A DNA stretch of 64,000 bases from Zeimonas sediminis (GCF_023721795.1 NZ_JAMQYE010000001.1:806001-870000); one strand, 5' to 3'; positions 35,439 through 44,272 are shown, counted from the first letter of the stretch. The notes: generated from the sequence alone by a model not told the origin. Program-made: numbers and translations.

Positions 35439-37061
35439 TCAGCGCCCGGGCGGATCGGTACGCGCCAGGCGCCGCAGTTCTGGCAGCGCGAGCGCCTTGA
35501 GTTCGGCGATGCGCGCAGCGATCCACCCGAGCGCGAACCATGCCGCCGGATCCTGCGCGACCAGCGCCTGATAGCGGTCGCGCGCCACGAACAGATCGTT
35601 CAGCTCGCCCATCCGGTTCTGGACCACGGCCAGTTGCTTCAGGTAACGCGCACACGCAGAGCCTCTGAGCACCGGCTGGAAGAACTCGGCGGCGTAGCGC
35701 TGGCGCTTGATGCGCTTGCGCAGCGCGTGCAAGTCGCTTTCCTCGAGGGTCTCGAAGCGCTCCGAAGCGGCGCAGATCGCGCGGTGCCAACGGCGCAGCC
35801 GACGCTCGGCAAGGCGCGGGAAGCCCTGCCCGGAATGGCCCGCTTCGGCGCCTTCCCCGGAATCGGGCGCCGGCGCGTCCGGCGGCACCGGTTCCTCGAC
35901 CAGGCCCACCCGCCAGGTCAGCCAAGCGAGCAACATGCGCTGGACCTCGGCCGACCGCGCCACCTCGTGCGGATCGGGCCCCTGGGCTCCCGCGCCGGCG
36001 GCGAGCGGCGGCGCGCCGGCCTGCGCCAGCGCGCGCGCCACGCCGGAATCGAGAACGTCGGCATCGCGCGACTGACCCAGCGCGGCGAAGAAACCGCGCA
36101 GTTCGTCGACGAGCGCCTGCGGCGGCGCCTGCACCCATCCGCGGAAACTCCTCAGCGCCGAGCGCAGCCGGCGGATGCCGACCCGGGTCTGGTGGACATG
36201 CTCGACTCGCAGTGCCTGATCGCCGTCCGCCAGACCGATGGCATTGCGCAGGACGTGCGCGAGGCACTCGTCGAGCGCCGTGCCGAAGGCGTCGAGCGCA
36301 TTCGCGTCGCGCGGGTAATCGGCCGGCAAGCCCTTGCGAACCGGGGGAAAAGGCATCCCCTGCGCGAGCCGGTCGCCACGCTCCGCCTTGCTGCGGGGAT
36401 CGAGGACCAGGCCGAAGCGCTTGCGCCAGCGCTCGGCCAGCGCCAGCATCGCCAGCGGAGAACCGGAGACCAGCTCGAACTCGACTTCGCGGATCCGCAG
36501 GATTCCCTCCTGCGCGTCGCCGCCAGTGCCGCCAGTGCCGCTAGTGCCGCTAGTGCCGCTAGTGCCGCAAGCGCCGCCAGCGCTGCCCGCGTCCGGCGCG
36601 CCGCCGGCGCGGATCCGGCCTTCGTCCAGAGCCACCTCGACGATAGCGCCCCGGGTACGCACCCGGCGCAAGATCCGGCGCACCTCCGTCCGGTAGCGTA
36701 CGCCAGCGAACTCGCCGGCGGCCTCGGCCTTCGCGAGGATCTTCAGCAGCCGGTCCCCGACTTCGGTGCCGGCGTGAAGCGACGCATCGGCGCTGGCATC
36801 CGGACGGATGACCTCGTGCTCGAACCGCTCGAGCGCGTTGCCCCGATCAGCCTTGAGCGTTTGCACCCAGCGCCGCCCTTCGCGCCGCAAGCGCCAGGCG
36901 ATGCCCTCCTTCGCCAGTCGGCGATCGGGCGTGTCAAGATACATCGCTGCCAGAGTGCGCCGCTCCAGGCTGGCAGTGGCGCGGGCCATTTCGGCCGTCA
37001 GCGCCTTGCGCGCCTGCGCGGGCACCAGGAACTTGACTTCGATTTCGAGCTCGGGGTTCAA
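35439..37061 (-). CDS. CYTH-CHAD domain protein
   Basis: A protein of about 540 residues. The N-terminal CYTH (triphosphate tunnel) domain begins at ELEIEVKFLVPAQARKALTAE and contains the ExExK signature and a basic tunnel; a Gly/Thr/Ser linker made by a 9-bp repeat interrupts it. The C-terminal CHAD domain (VHQTRVGIRRLRSALRSF, later LHALRKRIKRQRYAAEFF) has the conserved His/Arg helices that bind polyphosphate. Such fusions are linked to inorganic polyphosphate binding or triphosphatase activity. The start is uncertain: TTG at 37061 fits the domain edge but lacks a ribosome binding site. Upstream in-frame codons fall in the tRNA promoter region. Confidence 0.82.
   Translation of the reverse strand: MNPELEIEVKFLVPAQARKALTAEMARATASLERRTLAAMYLDTPDRRLAKEGIAWRLRREGRRWVQTLKADRGNALERFEHEVIRPDASADASLHAGTEVGDRLLKILAKAEAAGEFAGVRYRTEVRRILRRVRTRGAIVEVALDEGRIRAGGAPDAGSAGGACGTSGTSGTSGTGGTGGDAQEGILRIREVEFELVSGSPLAMLALAERWRKRFGLVLDPRSKAERGDRLAQGMPFPPVRKGLPADYPRDANALDAFGTALDECLAHVLRNAIGLADGDQALRVEHVHQTRVGIRRLRSALRSFRGWVQAPPQALVDELRGFFAALGQSRDADVLDSGVARALAQAGAPPLAAGAGAQGPDPHEVARSAEVQRMLLAWLTWRVGLVEEPVPPDAPAPDSGEGAEAGHSGQGFPRLAERRLRRWHRAICAASERFETLEESDLHALRKRIKRQRYAAEFFQPVLRGSACARYLKQLAVVQNRMGELNDLFVARDRYQALVAQDPAAWFALGWIAARIAELKALALPELRRLARTDPPGR
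36519..36581. repeat. Seven-unit 9-bp minisatellite
   Basis: Seven tandem copies of GCCGCTAGT or near variants (GCCGCCAGT twice, GCCGCTAGT three times, then GCCGCAAGC and GCCGCCAGC). The unit is in frame with the minus-strand CYTH-CHAD gene and encodes a Thr-Ser/Gly-Gly linker inside the CYTH domain. Copy-number change would alter linker length without a frameshift. Confidence 0.9.
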
Positions 37062-37223
37062 GAGTCGGATTCGGCTGATCGGCGACCCCCGCGGTCGCCG
37101 GGGAACCGGACGAGGATAGCGCTTCCGCCCGGGGCTTTGGTTACAGAGCCGGGATCCGGCCTTCGACAGAGGCCGCGGGTCGAGGGCCCGGTTGCGCCGA
37201 TCAGGCAGATCGCGGGGCTCCGG

Positions 37224-37229
37224 TAGAAT
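37224..37229 (+). promoter_or_regulatory. Putative -10 of the tRNA-Arg promoter
   Basis: TAGAAT lies 23 bp before the tRNA 5' end, a suitable distance for a stable-RNA promoter. The expected -35 position holds no consensus hexamer, so the call is tentative. Confidence 0.4.
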
Positions 37230-37252
37230 GCTGGATCGCGCACGCCGCATCC

Positions 37253-37328
37253 GCCTCCGTAGCTCAGTGGATAGAGCATCCCCCTCCTAAGGGGAGGGTC
37301 GCACGTTCGATTCGTGCCGGGGGCGCCA
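37253..37328 (+). tRNA. tRNA-Arg (anticodon CCU)
   Basis: A 76-nt cloverleaf including an encoded CCA tail. The acceptor arms are GCCTCCG and CGGGGGC with one G-T pair. The D arm is GCTC-AGTGGATA-GAGC, the anticodon stem is TCCCC/GGGGA around loop CTCCTAA (anticodon CCT, reads AGG), the variable loop is GGGTC, and the T arm is GCACG-TTCGATT-CGTGC. The discriminator base is G. No integrase gene or duplicated tRNA 3' end is seen near it. Confidence 0.97.
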
Positions 37329-37336
37329 GCCTTCCG

Positions 37337-38446
37337 CTAGCGCCAGCGCCGCCACCCCATCGCCCGCCGCACCCGCGCCTCGGCCATCGCCACCGCCGCC
37401 TCCCTTGGCAGGACGCCCTCGGCGGCCGATCGCTCGAGCACCTCGGCCGTATTCGCCCGGATGCTGTCGCGGATCCGCTCCAGCGCCTGCGACTGGCTGC
37501 CGCCCCGGTACTCGACCGCCGCGCAGATCACGCCGCCGGCATTGCCAATGAAGTCAGGCACGCTGACCACGCCCCGCTCGTGCAGCGCCCGCTCAGCCTC
37601 GGCGGTCACGCCGATGTTCGCACCCTGCAGCACCAGCCGGGCCTTGAGCCGGCCGACGTTGTCCTCGCGGATCACGTCGGGCCGCGCGGCCGAGATCCAG
37701 ATGTCGCAATCGATGCCGACGATCGCGTCGCGGTCGAGCTTCTCGCCCCGGCTGGATTCCGCCAGATGGCCGCCGCCTTCCTTCAGCGCGATCAAGGCGG
37801 CCACGTCCAGCCCCTTCGGGTCGTGAAGCGTGCCCTGCGAGTCGGCGGCCGCGACCAGCACCGCCCCCTTGTCCGCGAGCAGCCGCGCCGCGTGCTTGCC
37901 CACCGAGCCGAAGCCCTGCACCGCGACCCGCGCCCCCTGCAGCGACAGCTTCGCGTGCGGCGCGGCGACCTCCGCCGCGGCGACCAGGCCGTGGCCGGTC
38001 GCGCCGATCTCGTCGAGCGGGATGCCGCCGATCTCGCGGGGCAGCCCCACCGAGCGGCCGATCTCGTCGCGGATCCAGGCCATGGCCGCCTCGTTCGTCC
38101 CCATGTCGGGGCCGACGATGTAGTCCTCGATCGGCCCGATCGCCTGGGCGAACGCGCGGATCAGATGCTCCTTCCGCGCCGGGTCCATCGCCGGATCGCC
38201 GACGATCACCGCCTTGCCGCCGCCGTGCGGCAGCAAGGCGGCGGCGTTCTTGAAGGTCATCGCGCGCGCGAGCCGGAAGCACTCTTCGAGCGACACATCG
38301 GGCGCCATCCGCAGGCCGCCGATCGACGGTCCGGCCGCCACGTTGTCGACGACCAGGATCGCCTTCAGGCCGATCGCCGGTTCGTGGATATGCAGGATCG
38401 TCTTCGGGCCCAGGTCGTCGCAGAAGCGGAAGGCATCGTCGCTCAT
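37337..38446 (-). CDS. Glu/Leu/Phe/Val dehydrogenase
   Basis: A 369-residue NAD(P)-dependent amino-acid dehydrogenase that interconverts an amino acid and its 2-oxoacid plus ammonia. The catalytic-lysine loop LLPHGGGKAVIVGDP, the cofactor motif VAVQGFGSVGKHAA and VPDFIGNAGGVICAAVEY are family hallmarks. GGGKAVI resembles leucine dehydrogenases, while GPDMGTNEAAMAW and DCDIWISAARPDVI resemble glutamate dehydrogenases, so specificity is open. The following genes on the same strand encode a 2-oxoacid dehydrogenase complex, which favours branched-chain amino-acid catabolism. Confidence 0.85.
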   Translation of the reverse strand: MSDDAFRFCDDLGPKTILHIHEPAIGLKAILVVDNVAAGPSIGGLRMAPDVSLEECFRLARAMTFKNAAALLPHGGGKAVIVGDPAMDPARKEHLIRAFAQAIGPIEDYIVGPDMGTNEAAMAWIRDEIGRSVGLPREIGGIPLDEIGATGHGLVAAAEVAAPHAKLSLQGARVAVQGFGSVGKHAARLLADKGAVLVAAADSQGTLHDPKGLDVAALIALKEGGGHLAESSRGEKLDRDAIVGIDCDIWISAARPDVIREDNVGRLKARLVLQGANIGVTAEAERALHERGVVSVPDFIGNAGGVICAAVEYRGGSQSQALERIRDSIRANTAEVLERSAAEGVLPREAAVAMAEARVRRAMGWRRWR

Positions 38447-38503
38447 CGGGAGGCTCCAGTGTCCGGAAAGGCTCGAGAAGGTCCAGGAAGATTCGCCAGG
38501 GTC

Positions 38504-39634
38504 CTAGCGAGGCTTGCGCAGGTCGTCGACGACCGCGTTCAGGAATCGGGTGGCCTCGACGCCGGTCACGGCCCGATGGTCGAAGCTCAAGGACAGCGGC
38601 AGCATGCGCCGCACGGCCGGCTTGCCCTCGACCGGCACGACGCGTTCGATCGCCCGGCCGGCCCCGAGGATCGCCACCTGCGGCGGCACCACGACCAGCT
38701 CGGCGAAGCGCCCGCCATGAGTGCCGAAGTTGCTGAGCCCGATCGTCTGGCCGGCGAGTTCGCCGCGCGGGATCGACCGGCTCGCCACCTCCCGCTTCAG
38801 CGACTCGAGCGTCGAGCGAAGCGCCTCGGCGCCCAGCGCGCCGGCGTCGCGCAGCACCGGCGTGTAGAGCCCCTCGCCGACGTCGATCGCGATGCCGATG
38901 TCGACCCGGCGATGCAGGGTTCGCGTTTCGCTCGCGGCGTCGAGCCACGCGTTCAGCGCTGGCGAAGCCCGGCAGCCGGCCACGACCGCCCGGACCAGCC
39001 GGGCGGTGGCATCCTCGTCCGCGGGCCAGTCGTGAATGTCGACCTCGTCGGTCACCGTGGCGCGGACGATCTCGCGACCCGCGCGGGTCATGTTCCGGTG
39101 CATCGCGCGGCGCACGCCGCGGAGTTTCTCGACGACGGACCCGGCTGGCGCGCCTGCGCGCCCGGCACCCGCAGCCGCCTCCAGGTCCGGAATCGTGACG
39201 GCGCCACCGGGCCCGGATCCGGCGAGCGCGGCGAGATCGACGCCTAGCTCCGCGGCCCGGCGGCGCACCGCGGGCGCCGCCTTCACTGCCGCGCCGCGCG
39301 GGCGTGGCGGCGCGGGTGCCTTCGCCACCTGCTCGCCCCCGGCCGTCGCCCCGTCAGCCGCAACCTCGCCGACGATCGCCCCCTTGTCGGCCCCTCGCCC
39401 GGCCTCGAACTCGACCAGCGGCGCGCCCACCGCGATCACGTCGCCCGGCGCGCCGTGCAGCGCCGCGATCCGCCCCGAGCGCGGCGAAGGAATCTCGACC
39501 ACAGCCTTGTCGGTCTCCACCGACAACAGCGGCTGGTCGGCCACCACGTGGTCGCCGACGCCGACCTGCCAGGCGACGATCTCGGCCTCGTGCAGGCCTT
39601 CGCCGAGGTCGGGCAGACGAAACACCGTGTCCAC
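38504..39634 (-). CDS. 2-Oxoacid dehydrogenase E2 (dihydrolipoyl acyltransferase), atypical active site
   Basis: A 376-residue E2 core with one N-terminal lipoyl domain (lipoylated Lys43 in VETDKAVV), a peripheral subunit-binding domain (VRRRAAELGVDLAALAGSGPGG) and a catalytic domain. The usual active-site motif HRxxxDG reads HRAVTG here: His353 is kept, but the Asp is Thr357, confirmed by an ACC codon. I recall related E2 proteins with the same change, so it may be a subfamily trait. The start is GTG at 39634 with GGAG upstream, one base after the E1-beta stop. No E3 gene is nearby. Confidence 0.88.
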   Translation of the reverse strand: MDTVFRLPDLGEGLHEAEIVAWQVGVGDHVVADQPLLSVETDKAVVEIPSPRSGRIAALHGAPGDVIAVGAPLVEFEAGRGADKGAIVGEVAADGATAGGEQVAKAPAPPRPRGAAVKAAPAVRRRAAELGVDLAALAGSGPGGAVTIPDLEAAAGAGRAGAPAGSVVEKLRGVRRAMHRNMTRAGREIVRATVTDEVDIHDWPADEDATARLVRAVVAGCRASPALNAWLDAASETRTLHRRVDIGIAIDVGEGLYTPVLRDAGALGAEALRSTLESLKREVASRSIPRGELAGQTIGLSNFGTHGGRFAELVVVPPQVAILGAGRAIERVVPVEGKPAVRRMLPLSLSFDHRAVTGVEATRFLNAVVDDLRKPR

Positions 39635-39635
39635 G

Positions 39636-40622
39636 TCAGCGGTACTCCAGCGCGCGCCGCGCGGCCGCCACGATCCGCTCGGCCGACGGCATGTAGCGCG
39701 ACTCCAGCTTGGGCAAGGGCATCACGGTGTCCCAGCCGGCAACACGCTCGACCGGCGCGAGCAGGTGCATCAGCCCCTCGCCGGCCAGCCGGGCCGCGAT
39801 CTCGGCGCCGAAGCCGGCGGTCAGCGGCGCCTCGTGCACGATCACGCAGCGCCCGGTGCGCGCGACCGACCCGAGCACCGTGTCGGCATCGAAGTACTTC
39901 AGCGTGGCCAGGTCGATCACCTCGGCCTCGACGCCCTCCTCCGCCAGTGCCTCGGCGGCTGCCAGCGTCTCGACCAGCATCGCGCCCCAGGACACCAGCG
40001 TCAGGTCGCCGCCCTGGCGCAACACGAAGGCGCGGTCCAGCGGCAGCGCCCGACCGTCGTCGGACACCGGCTCGCGCACCGCGCGGTAGACCCGCTTGGG
40101 CTCCAGGAAGACCACGGGGTCCGGGTCGCGGATCGCCGCAAGCAGCAGCCCGTAGGCCTTCGCCGGCGACGACGGGATCGCCACGCGGATGCCCGGGACG
40201 TGGGCGAAGATCGCCTCCATGCTCTCGGAGTGGTGCTCGGGCGCGTGGATGCCCCCGCCATAGGGTGCGCGCAGCACCATCGGGCATGAGAGCCGACCGC
40301 GCGTGCGATTGCGCAATCGGGCGGCGTGGTTCACCAGCTGGTCGATGACCGGATAGATGAAGCCCATGAACTGGATCTCGACCACCGGCCGGAAACCCAT
40401 CGCCGCCAGGCCGACCGGCAGGCCGCCGATCAGCGCCTCGCTGATCGGGGTGTCGAACACGCGCTGCGGCCCGAAGCGGGCCAGCAGGCCGTCGGTGGCG
40501 CGGAACACGCCGCCGTCCTTGCCGACGTCTTCGCCGAGCACGACCACGGTCGGATCCTCGGCCATCGCGCGGGCGAGCGCCAGGTCGATCGCCTCGACCA
40601 TCGTGAGCCCGGCGGCGGTCAT
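39636..40622 (-). CDS. 2-Oxoacid dehydrogenase E1 component, beta subunit
   Basis: A 328-residue transketolase-like E1-beta subunit. Conserved elements are VVVLGEDVGKDGGVFRATDGL, FDTPISEALIGGLPVGLA, RAPYGGGIHAPEHHSESMEAIF and VIDLATLKYFDADTV. With the alpha subunit it decarboxylates a 2-oxoacid (branched-chain type is likeliest from context, pyruvate possible) and acylates the lipoyl group of E2. The ATG at 40622 overlaps the E1-alpha stop (ATGA); the frame stays open upstream only as a shadow. Confidence 0.9.
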   Translation of the reverse strand: MTAAGLTMVEAIDLALARAMAEDPTVVVLGEDVGKDGGVFRATDGLLARFGPQRVFDTPISEALIGGLPVGLAAMGFRPVVEIQFMGFIYPVIDQLVNHAARLRNRTRGRLSCPMVLRAPYGGGIHAPEHHSESMEAIFAHVPGIRVAIPSSPAKAYGLLLAAIRDPDPVVFLEPKRVYRAVREPVSDDGRALPLDRAFVLRQGGDLTLVSWGAMLVETLAAAEALAEEGVEAEVIDLATLKYFDADTVLGSVARTGRCVIVHEAPLTAGFGAEIAARLAGEGLMHLLAPVERVAGWDTVMPLPKLESRYMPSAERIVAAARRALEYR

Positions 40623-41704
40623 CGCGCGGCCTCTTCCAGCATCCGCGAGCGCTGGCCGGCCAGCGCCGTCGGCAGCTCGGCGTGCAGGTGATCGAAGATC
40701 GCCTCGGGCGGTTCCGGCGGCTGCGCCAGGTAGGCCTCGCTCCCCGCCTCCACCTCGGCCGCGCAGGCCTCGATCAGCGCCTCCTCCTCGTCCTTGGTCC
40801 AGCCGTGCTCGGCGACCAGGTGCGCGCGCAGCCGCGCGACCGGCTCCTCCTTCCAGTGGCCGGCCACCTCGGCGTCGTCGCGGTAGCGGCTCGCGTCGTC
40901 GACCGTGGTGTGGTCGGCCAGCCGGTAGGTGAGCGCCTCGACCAGCGTGGGGCCGCCGCCCGAGCGCGCCTTGCGGAGCGCCTCGCCGACCGCGTGGGCC
41001 ACCGCCACCACGTCGTTGCCGTCGACCTGCAGCCCTTCGAAGCCCGCCGCGATCGCCTTCTGCGCCAGCGTTTCGGCGGCGGTCTGCGCAGCGCGCGGCA
41101 CCGAGATCGCCCACTGGTTGTCGTTCACCACGAATACCAGCGGCAGCTGCCAGGCGCCCGCCAGGTTCATCGCCTCGTAGACATCGCCCTTCGAGGTGGC
41201 GCCGTCGCCGAACACGGCCACGGCCGCCCCGCCCTCACCGCGCAGCTTCAGCGCGAGCGCCACGCCGGCCGCATGCGGCGCGTGGCTGCCGATCGGGATG
41301 CACACCGGGAAGTCGCGCCGGGGTCCGGCGAAGTCGTTGCCGCGCTCGTCGCCGCCCCAGTACAGGAACAGCTCCTTCATCGAAACGCCGCGCATCAGCT
41401 GGGAGCCATGCTCGCGAAAGCTGGGGAGCAGCACGTCTTCTGGTGTCATCGGGTGCGCAAGGCCGACCGCCACCGCCTCCTGGCCCAGGCTCGACGCGTA
41501 GGTTCCGAGCCGGCCGGTGCGCTGCAGCGCCACGGCCTTCGCGTCGAAGGCGCGGGTCAGCACCATCGACCGGTAAAGCGCGACCAACGTCGCGCGCTCG
41601 CGCGCGAACGCCGGCAACTCGGCCCCGACCTTGCCGTCGGCGGCGATGAAGCCGCTGCGGCAGATCTCGAAGCGGGCGACGACTTGCGTGGGCTCGATCT
41701 GCAC
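40619..41704 (-). CDS. 2-Oxoacid dehydrogenase E1 component, alpha subunit
   Basis: A 361-residue ThDP-dependent E1-alpha subunit. The cofactor motif is GDGATSKGDVYEAMN followed by VNDNQWAIS. The phosphorylation-loop region YRLADHTTVDDASRYR and SSLGQEAVAVGLA fit BCKDH/PDH-type alpha chains. GTG at 41704 is chosen because GAGGAGA lies 6 nt upstream; an ATG at 41761 would add 19 residues without family similarity. It is the first gene of the minus-strand set E1-alpha, E1-beta, E2, amino-acid dehydrogenase. Confidence 0.9.
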   Translation of the reverse strand: MQIEPTQVVARFEICRSGFIAADGKVGAELPAFARERATLVALYRSMVLTRAFDAKAVALQRTGRLGTYASSLGQEAVAVGLAHPMTPEDVLLPSFREHGSQLMRGVSMKELFLYWGGDERGNDFAGPRRDFPVCIPIGSHAPHAAGVALALKLRGEGGAAVAVFGDGATSKGDVYEAMNLAGAWQLPLVFVVNDNQWAISVPRAAQTAAETLAQKAIAAGFEGLQVDGNDVVAVAHAVGEALRKARSGGGPTLVEALTYRLADHTTVDDASRYRDDAEVAGHWKEEPVARLRAHLVAEHGWTKDEEEALIEACAAEVEAGSEAYLAQPPEPPEAIFDHLHAELPTALAGQRSRMLEEAAR

Positions 41705-41858
41705 AGACTGTCTCCTCGTGGCCGTGCGGCGGCCGATCTTCGGATCGTCGCCGCATGCCACAGGAATTCTTTTACCCCGCGAGCCCTGCGCGTTCGCTGA
41801 TCGCGCGCAAACTCCGGTTCCGCCGCCACCGCGAGCGCATGGAATGCGTCGTTCGGGG

Positions 41859-42401
41859 TCAGCCCCAGTGCGGCGGCTTCTGCCCGGACCAGAACCGGCC
41901 CATCTCGATGAACATGAACGAGGCCGACCAGGTGATCAGCAGGAATCCGACCAGCGCCTCGGTGCCGACCAGGAAACGGATCGGCCCCACCGGGAAGATC
42001 TCGCCGAGCCCGAGCGTGGTGGACACGACGGCCGAGAAGTAGACGTAGTCCAGAAAGCCGAAATGAGCGCCCGGCGCGCCCTGCACGACCAGCTCACCTG
42101 TGCCCGGGATCGACAGCAGCAGCCAGTATCCGGCGGCGAAGAGCCAGATCTCCACGATGTGCAGTGTGAGCAGCGCGAACATCAGGGCCAGAACCCGCTG
42201 CCGGCGCCGCTGCACGTGCATCTGCGGCACCTTGCCGCTCAGCCAGGCGAAGACCTCGTAGTGCAGCAGCATGCACACGCCGACGATCAGCGTCGTGATC
42301 GCCACCACCTGGAAGTGGCCGAGGGTCAGCGGCTCGAAATCGATTGGCACGTCGGGCAACCCGGGTCGGAAGTCGCGAAAGCCTATCAGGGGACTTGGCA
42401 T
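41859..42401 (-). CDS. Two-pore-helix ion channel family protein
   Basis: A 180-residue membrane protein with four hydrophobic segments (residues about 25-50, 70-95, 105-125 and 140-165). The pore loop reads VSTTLGLGEIFPVG, resembling the potassium-channel filter TVGYGD with Leu in place of Tyr and Glu after the second Gly. The last helix is RFLVGTEALVGFLLITWSASF. This matches the Ion_trans_2 family of small bacterial channels, but potassium selectivity is doubtful with this filter. It is monocistronic and divergent from the dehydratase gene (134 bp apart). The 154 bp between it and the E1-alpha start shows no gene or clear signal. Confidence 0.75.
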   Translation of the reverse strand: MPSPLIGFRDFRPGLPDVPIDFEPLTLGHFQVVAITTLIVGVCMLLHYEVFAWLSGKVPQMHVQRRRQRVLALMFALLTLHIVEIWLFAAGYWLLLSIPGTGELVVQGAPGAHFGFLDYVYFSAVVSTTLGLGEIFPVGPIRFLVGTEALVGFLLITWSASFMFIEMGRFWSGQKPPHWG

Positions 42402-42535
42402 CCGGACTTGAGCAAAGGCAGACGACGTCTTTCCCCCGGGGAGGCCGGTATTGCGGCGGCCCCGAAATCCCTCGCCGGAACGGCCCTTCTATCGGGGATA
42501 ATCGTTCGTCCGAACAAGTTCCCGCAAGGAGCGCC

Positions 42536-44272
42536 ATGACTTCCCGACCTCGCGACGACGCTCCCGAGGGCATCTCGAAAGGCCTCGTCAACTACGGCGA
42601 CACCGGCTTCTCGCTGTTCCTGCGCAAGGCCTTCATCAAGGGCGCCGGCTTCTCCGACTCCGCGCTCGAGCGCCCGGTGGTCGGCATCGTGAACACCGGC
42701 AGCGCCTACAACCCCTGCCACGGCAATGCCCCGCAACTGATCGAGGCGGTCAAGCGGGGCGTGATGCTGTCGGGCGGCCTGCCGATGGAGTTCCCGACGA
42801 TCTCGGTGCACGAGAGCTTCGCGGCGCCCACCAGCATGTACCTGCGCAACCTGATGTCGATCGACACCGAGGAGATGATCCGCGCCCAGCCGATGGACGC
42901 GGTGGTGCTGATCGGCGGCTGCGACAAGACGGTGCCGGCGCAGCTGATGGGCGCCGCGTCGGCGGGCGTCCCTGCTATCCAGCTGGTCACCGGCTCGATG
43001 CTGACCGGCTCGCACCGGGGCACGCGGGTCGGCGCCTGCACCGACTGCCGGCGCTTCTGGGCGAGCTTCCGCGCCGAGGAGATCGACGCCGAGGAGATCG
43101 CCGACGTCAACGACCAGTTGGTGGCCAGCGTGGGCACCTGCTCGGTCATGGGCACCGCCAGCACGATGGCCTGCATCGCCGAGGCGCTCGGCATGATGGC
43201 GCCGGGCGGCGCGTCGGCCCCGGCGGTCACCGCCGACCGGATCCGGGTGGCCGAGCACACCGGCGGGCTGGCGGTGGAGATCGCCCGCAAGCGGCTCACC
43301 GTCGACCAGGTGATCACCGCCAAGGCCCTGGAGAACGCGATGCGGGTGCTGCTCGCGATCGGCGGCTCCACCAACGGCATCGTGCACCTGACCGCGATCG
43401 CCGGCCGGCTGGGCTTCGACGTCGACCTGAAGGCCCTCGACCGGATGAGCCGAGAAACGCCGGTGCTGGTCGACCTCAAGCCCTCGGGCAAGCACTACAT
43501 GGAGGACTTCCACAAGGCGGGCGGCATGGCCGCGCTGCTGCGCGAGCTGAAGCCGCTGCTGCACCTCGACGCGCTCACCGTCACCGGCCGCACGCTCGGC
43601 GAGGAAATCGAGCTCGCCGGCCCGGGCTTCCCGCAGGACGTGATCCGGCCGCTCGCCGACCCGATCTACCGCGAAGGTGGCATCGCGGTGCTCGAGGGCA
43701 ACCTGGCGCCCGGCGGCGCGATCATCAAGCAGTCCGCCGCCAGCCCGGCGCTGATGGAGCGAGAGGGGCGCGCGGTCGTGTTCGAGAACCTGGAAGACAT
43801 GGCCGCCCGGGTGGACGCCCCCGACCTGGACGTGACCCCCGAGGACTTCCTCGTGCTGAAGAACATCGGCCCCACCGGCGCGCCGGGCATGCCCGAGGCC
43901 GGCTACATGCCGATCCCGAAGAAGCTCGCGCGGGCCGGCCTGAAGGACATGGTCAGGATCTCCGACGGCCGGATGAGCGGCACCGCCGCCGGCACGATCG
44001 TGCTGCACGTGACGCCCGAGTCGGCGATCGGCGGGCCACTGGCGCACGTTCGCACCGGCGACCGGATCCGGCTCAGCGTAGCGAAGCGCGAGCTGAGCCT
44101 GCTGGTTTCCGACGCGGAACTGAGCCGCCGGGCCGAGGAAAGCCCGGTCGCGCCCCCCACGGCCGAGCGCGGCTACCGAAAGCTTTTCCTGCAGTCGGTG
44201 ACACAGGCCGACAAGGGCGTCGACTTCGACTTCCTGCGCGCGACCGAGCGCCGCGGCACCGTGCCGCGCTAA
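42536..44272 (+). CDS. IlvD/Edd family dehydratase
   Basis: A 578-residue iron-sulfur dehydratase. The cluster-binding cysteines are in YNPCHGNAPQL, LIGGCDKTVPAQ and VGACTDCRR, and the Mg/substrate regions include GSVGTCSVMGTASTMA-like residues and ISDGRMSGTAAGTIVLHV. Length and the GCDKTVPAQLMGAASA string are closer to sugar-acid dehydratases of the IlvD/Edd group than to housekeeping dihydroxyacid dehydratase, so an aldonate or related hydroxy-acid substrate is likely. AAGGAG lies 6 nt before the ATG. GATAAT at 42497-42502 could be the -10. Confidence 0.87.
   Translation: MTSRPRDDAPEGISKGLVNYGDTGFSLFLRKAFIKGAGFSDSALERPVVGIVNTGSAYNPCHGNAPQLIEAVKRGVMLSGGLPMEFPTISVHESFAAPTSMYLRNLMSIDTEEMIRAQPMDAVVLIGGCDKTVPAQLMGAASAGVPAIQLVTGSMLTGSHRGTRVGACTDCRRFWASFRAEEIDAEEIADVNDQLVASVGTCSVMGTASTMACIAEALGMMAPGGASAPAVTADRIRVAEHTGGLAVEIARKRLTVDQVITAKALENAMRVLLAIGGSTNGIVHLTAIAGRLGFDVDLKALDRMSRETPVLVDLKPSGKHYMEDFHKAGGMAALLRELKPLLHLDALTVTGRTLGEEIELAGPGFPQDVIRPLADPIYREGGIAVLEGNLAPGGAIIKQSAASPALMEREGRAVVFENLEDMAARVDAPDLDVTPEDFLVLKNIGPTGAPGMPEAGYMPIPKKLARAGLKDMVRISDGRMSGTAAGTIVLHVTPESAIGGPLAHVRTGDRIRLSVAKRELSLLVSDAELSRRAEESPVAPPTAERGYRKLFLQSVTQADKGVDFDFLRATERRGTVPR

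Noticed and set aside
37062-37250. N-terminal extension of the CYTH-CHAD gene up to 37250
   Set aside because: The extra 63 residues are Arg/Pro-rich, lie before the CYTH domain and cover the likely tRNA-Arg promoter.
37253-37328. tRNA-Arg as an integration site
   Set aside because: No integrase gene and no duplicated tRNA 3' end are seen in the window, and the AT-rich island is 17 kb away.
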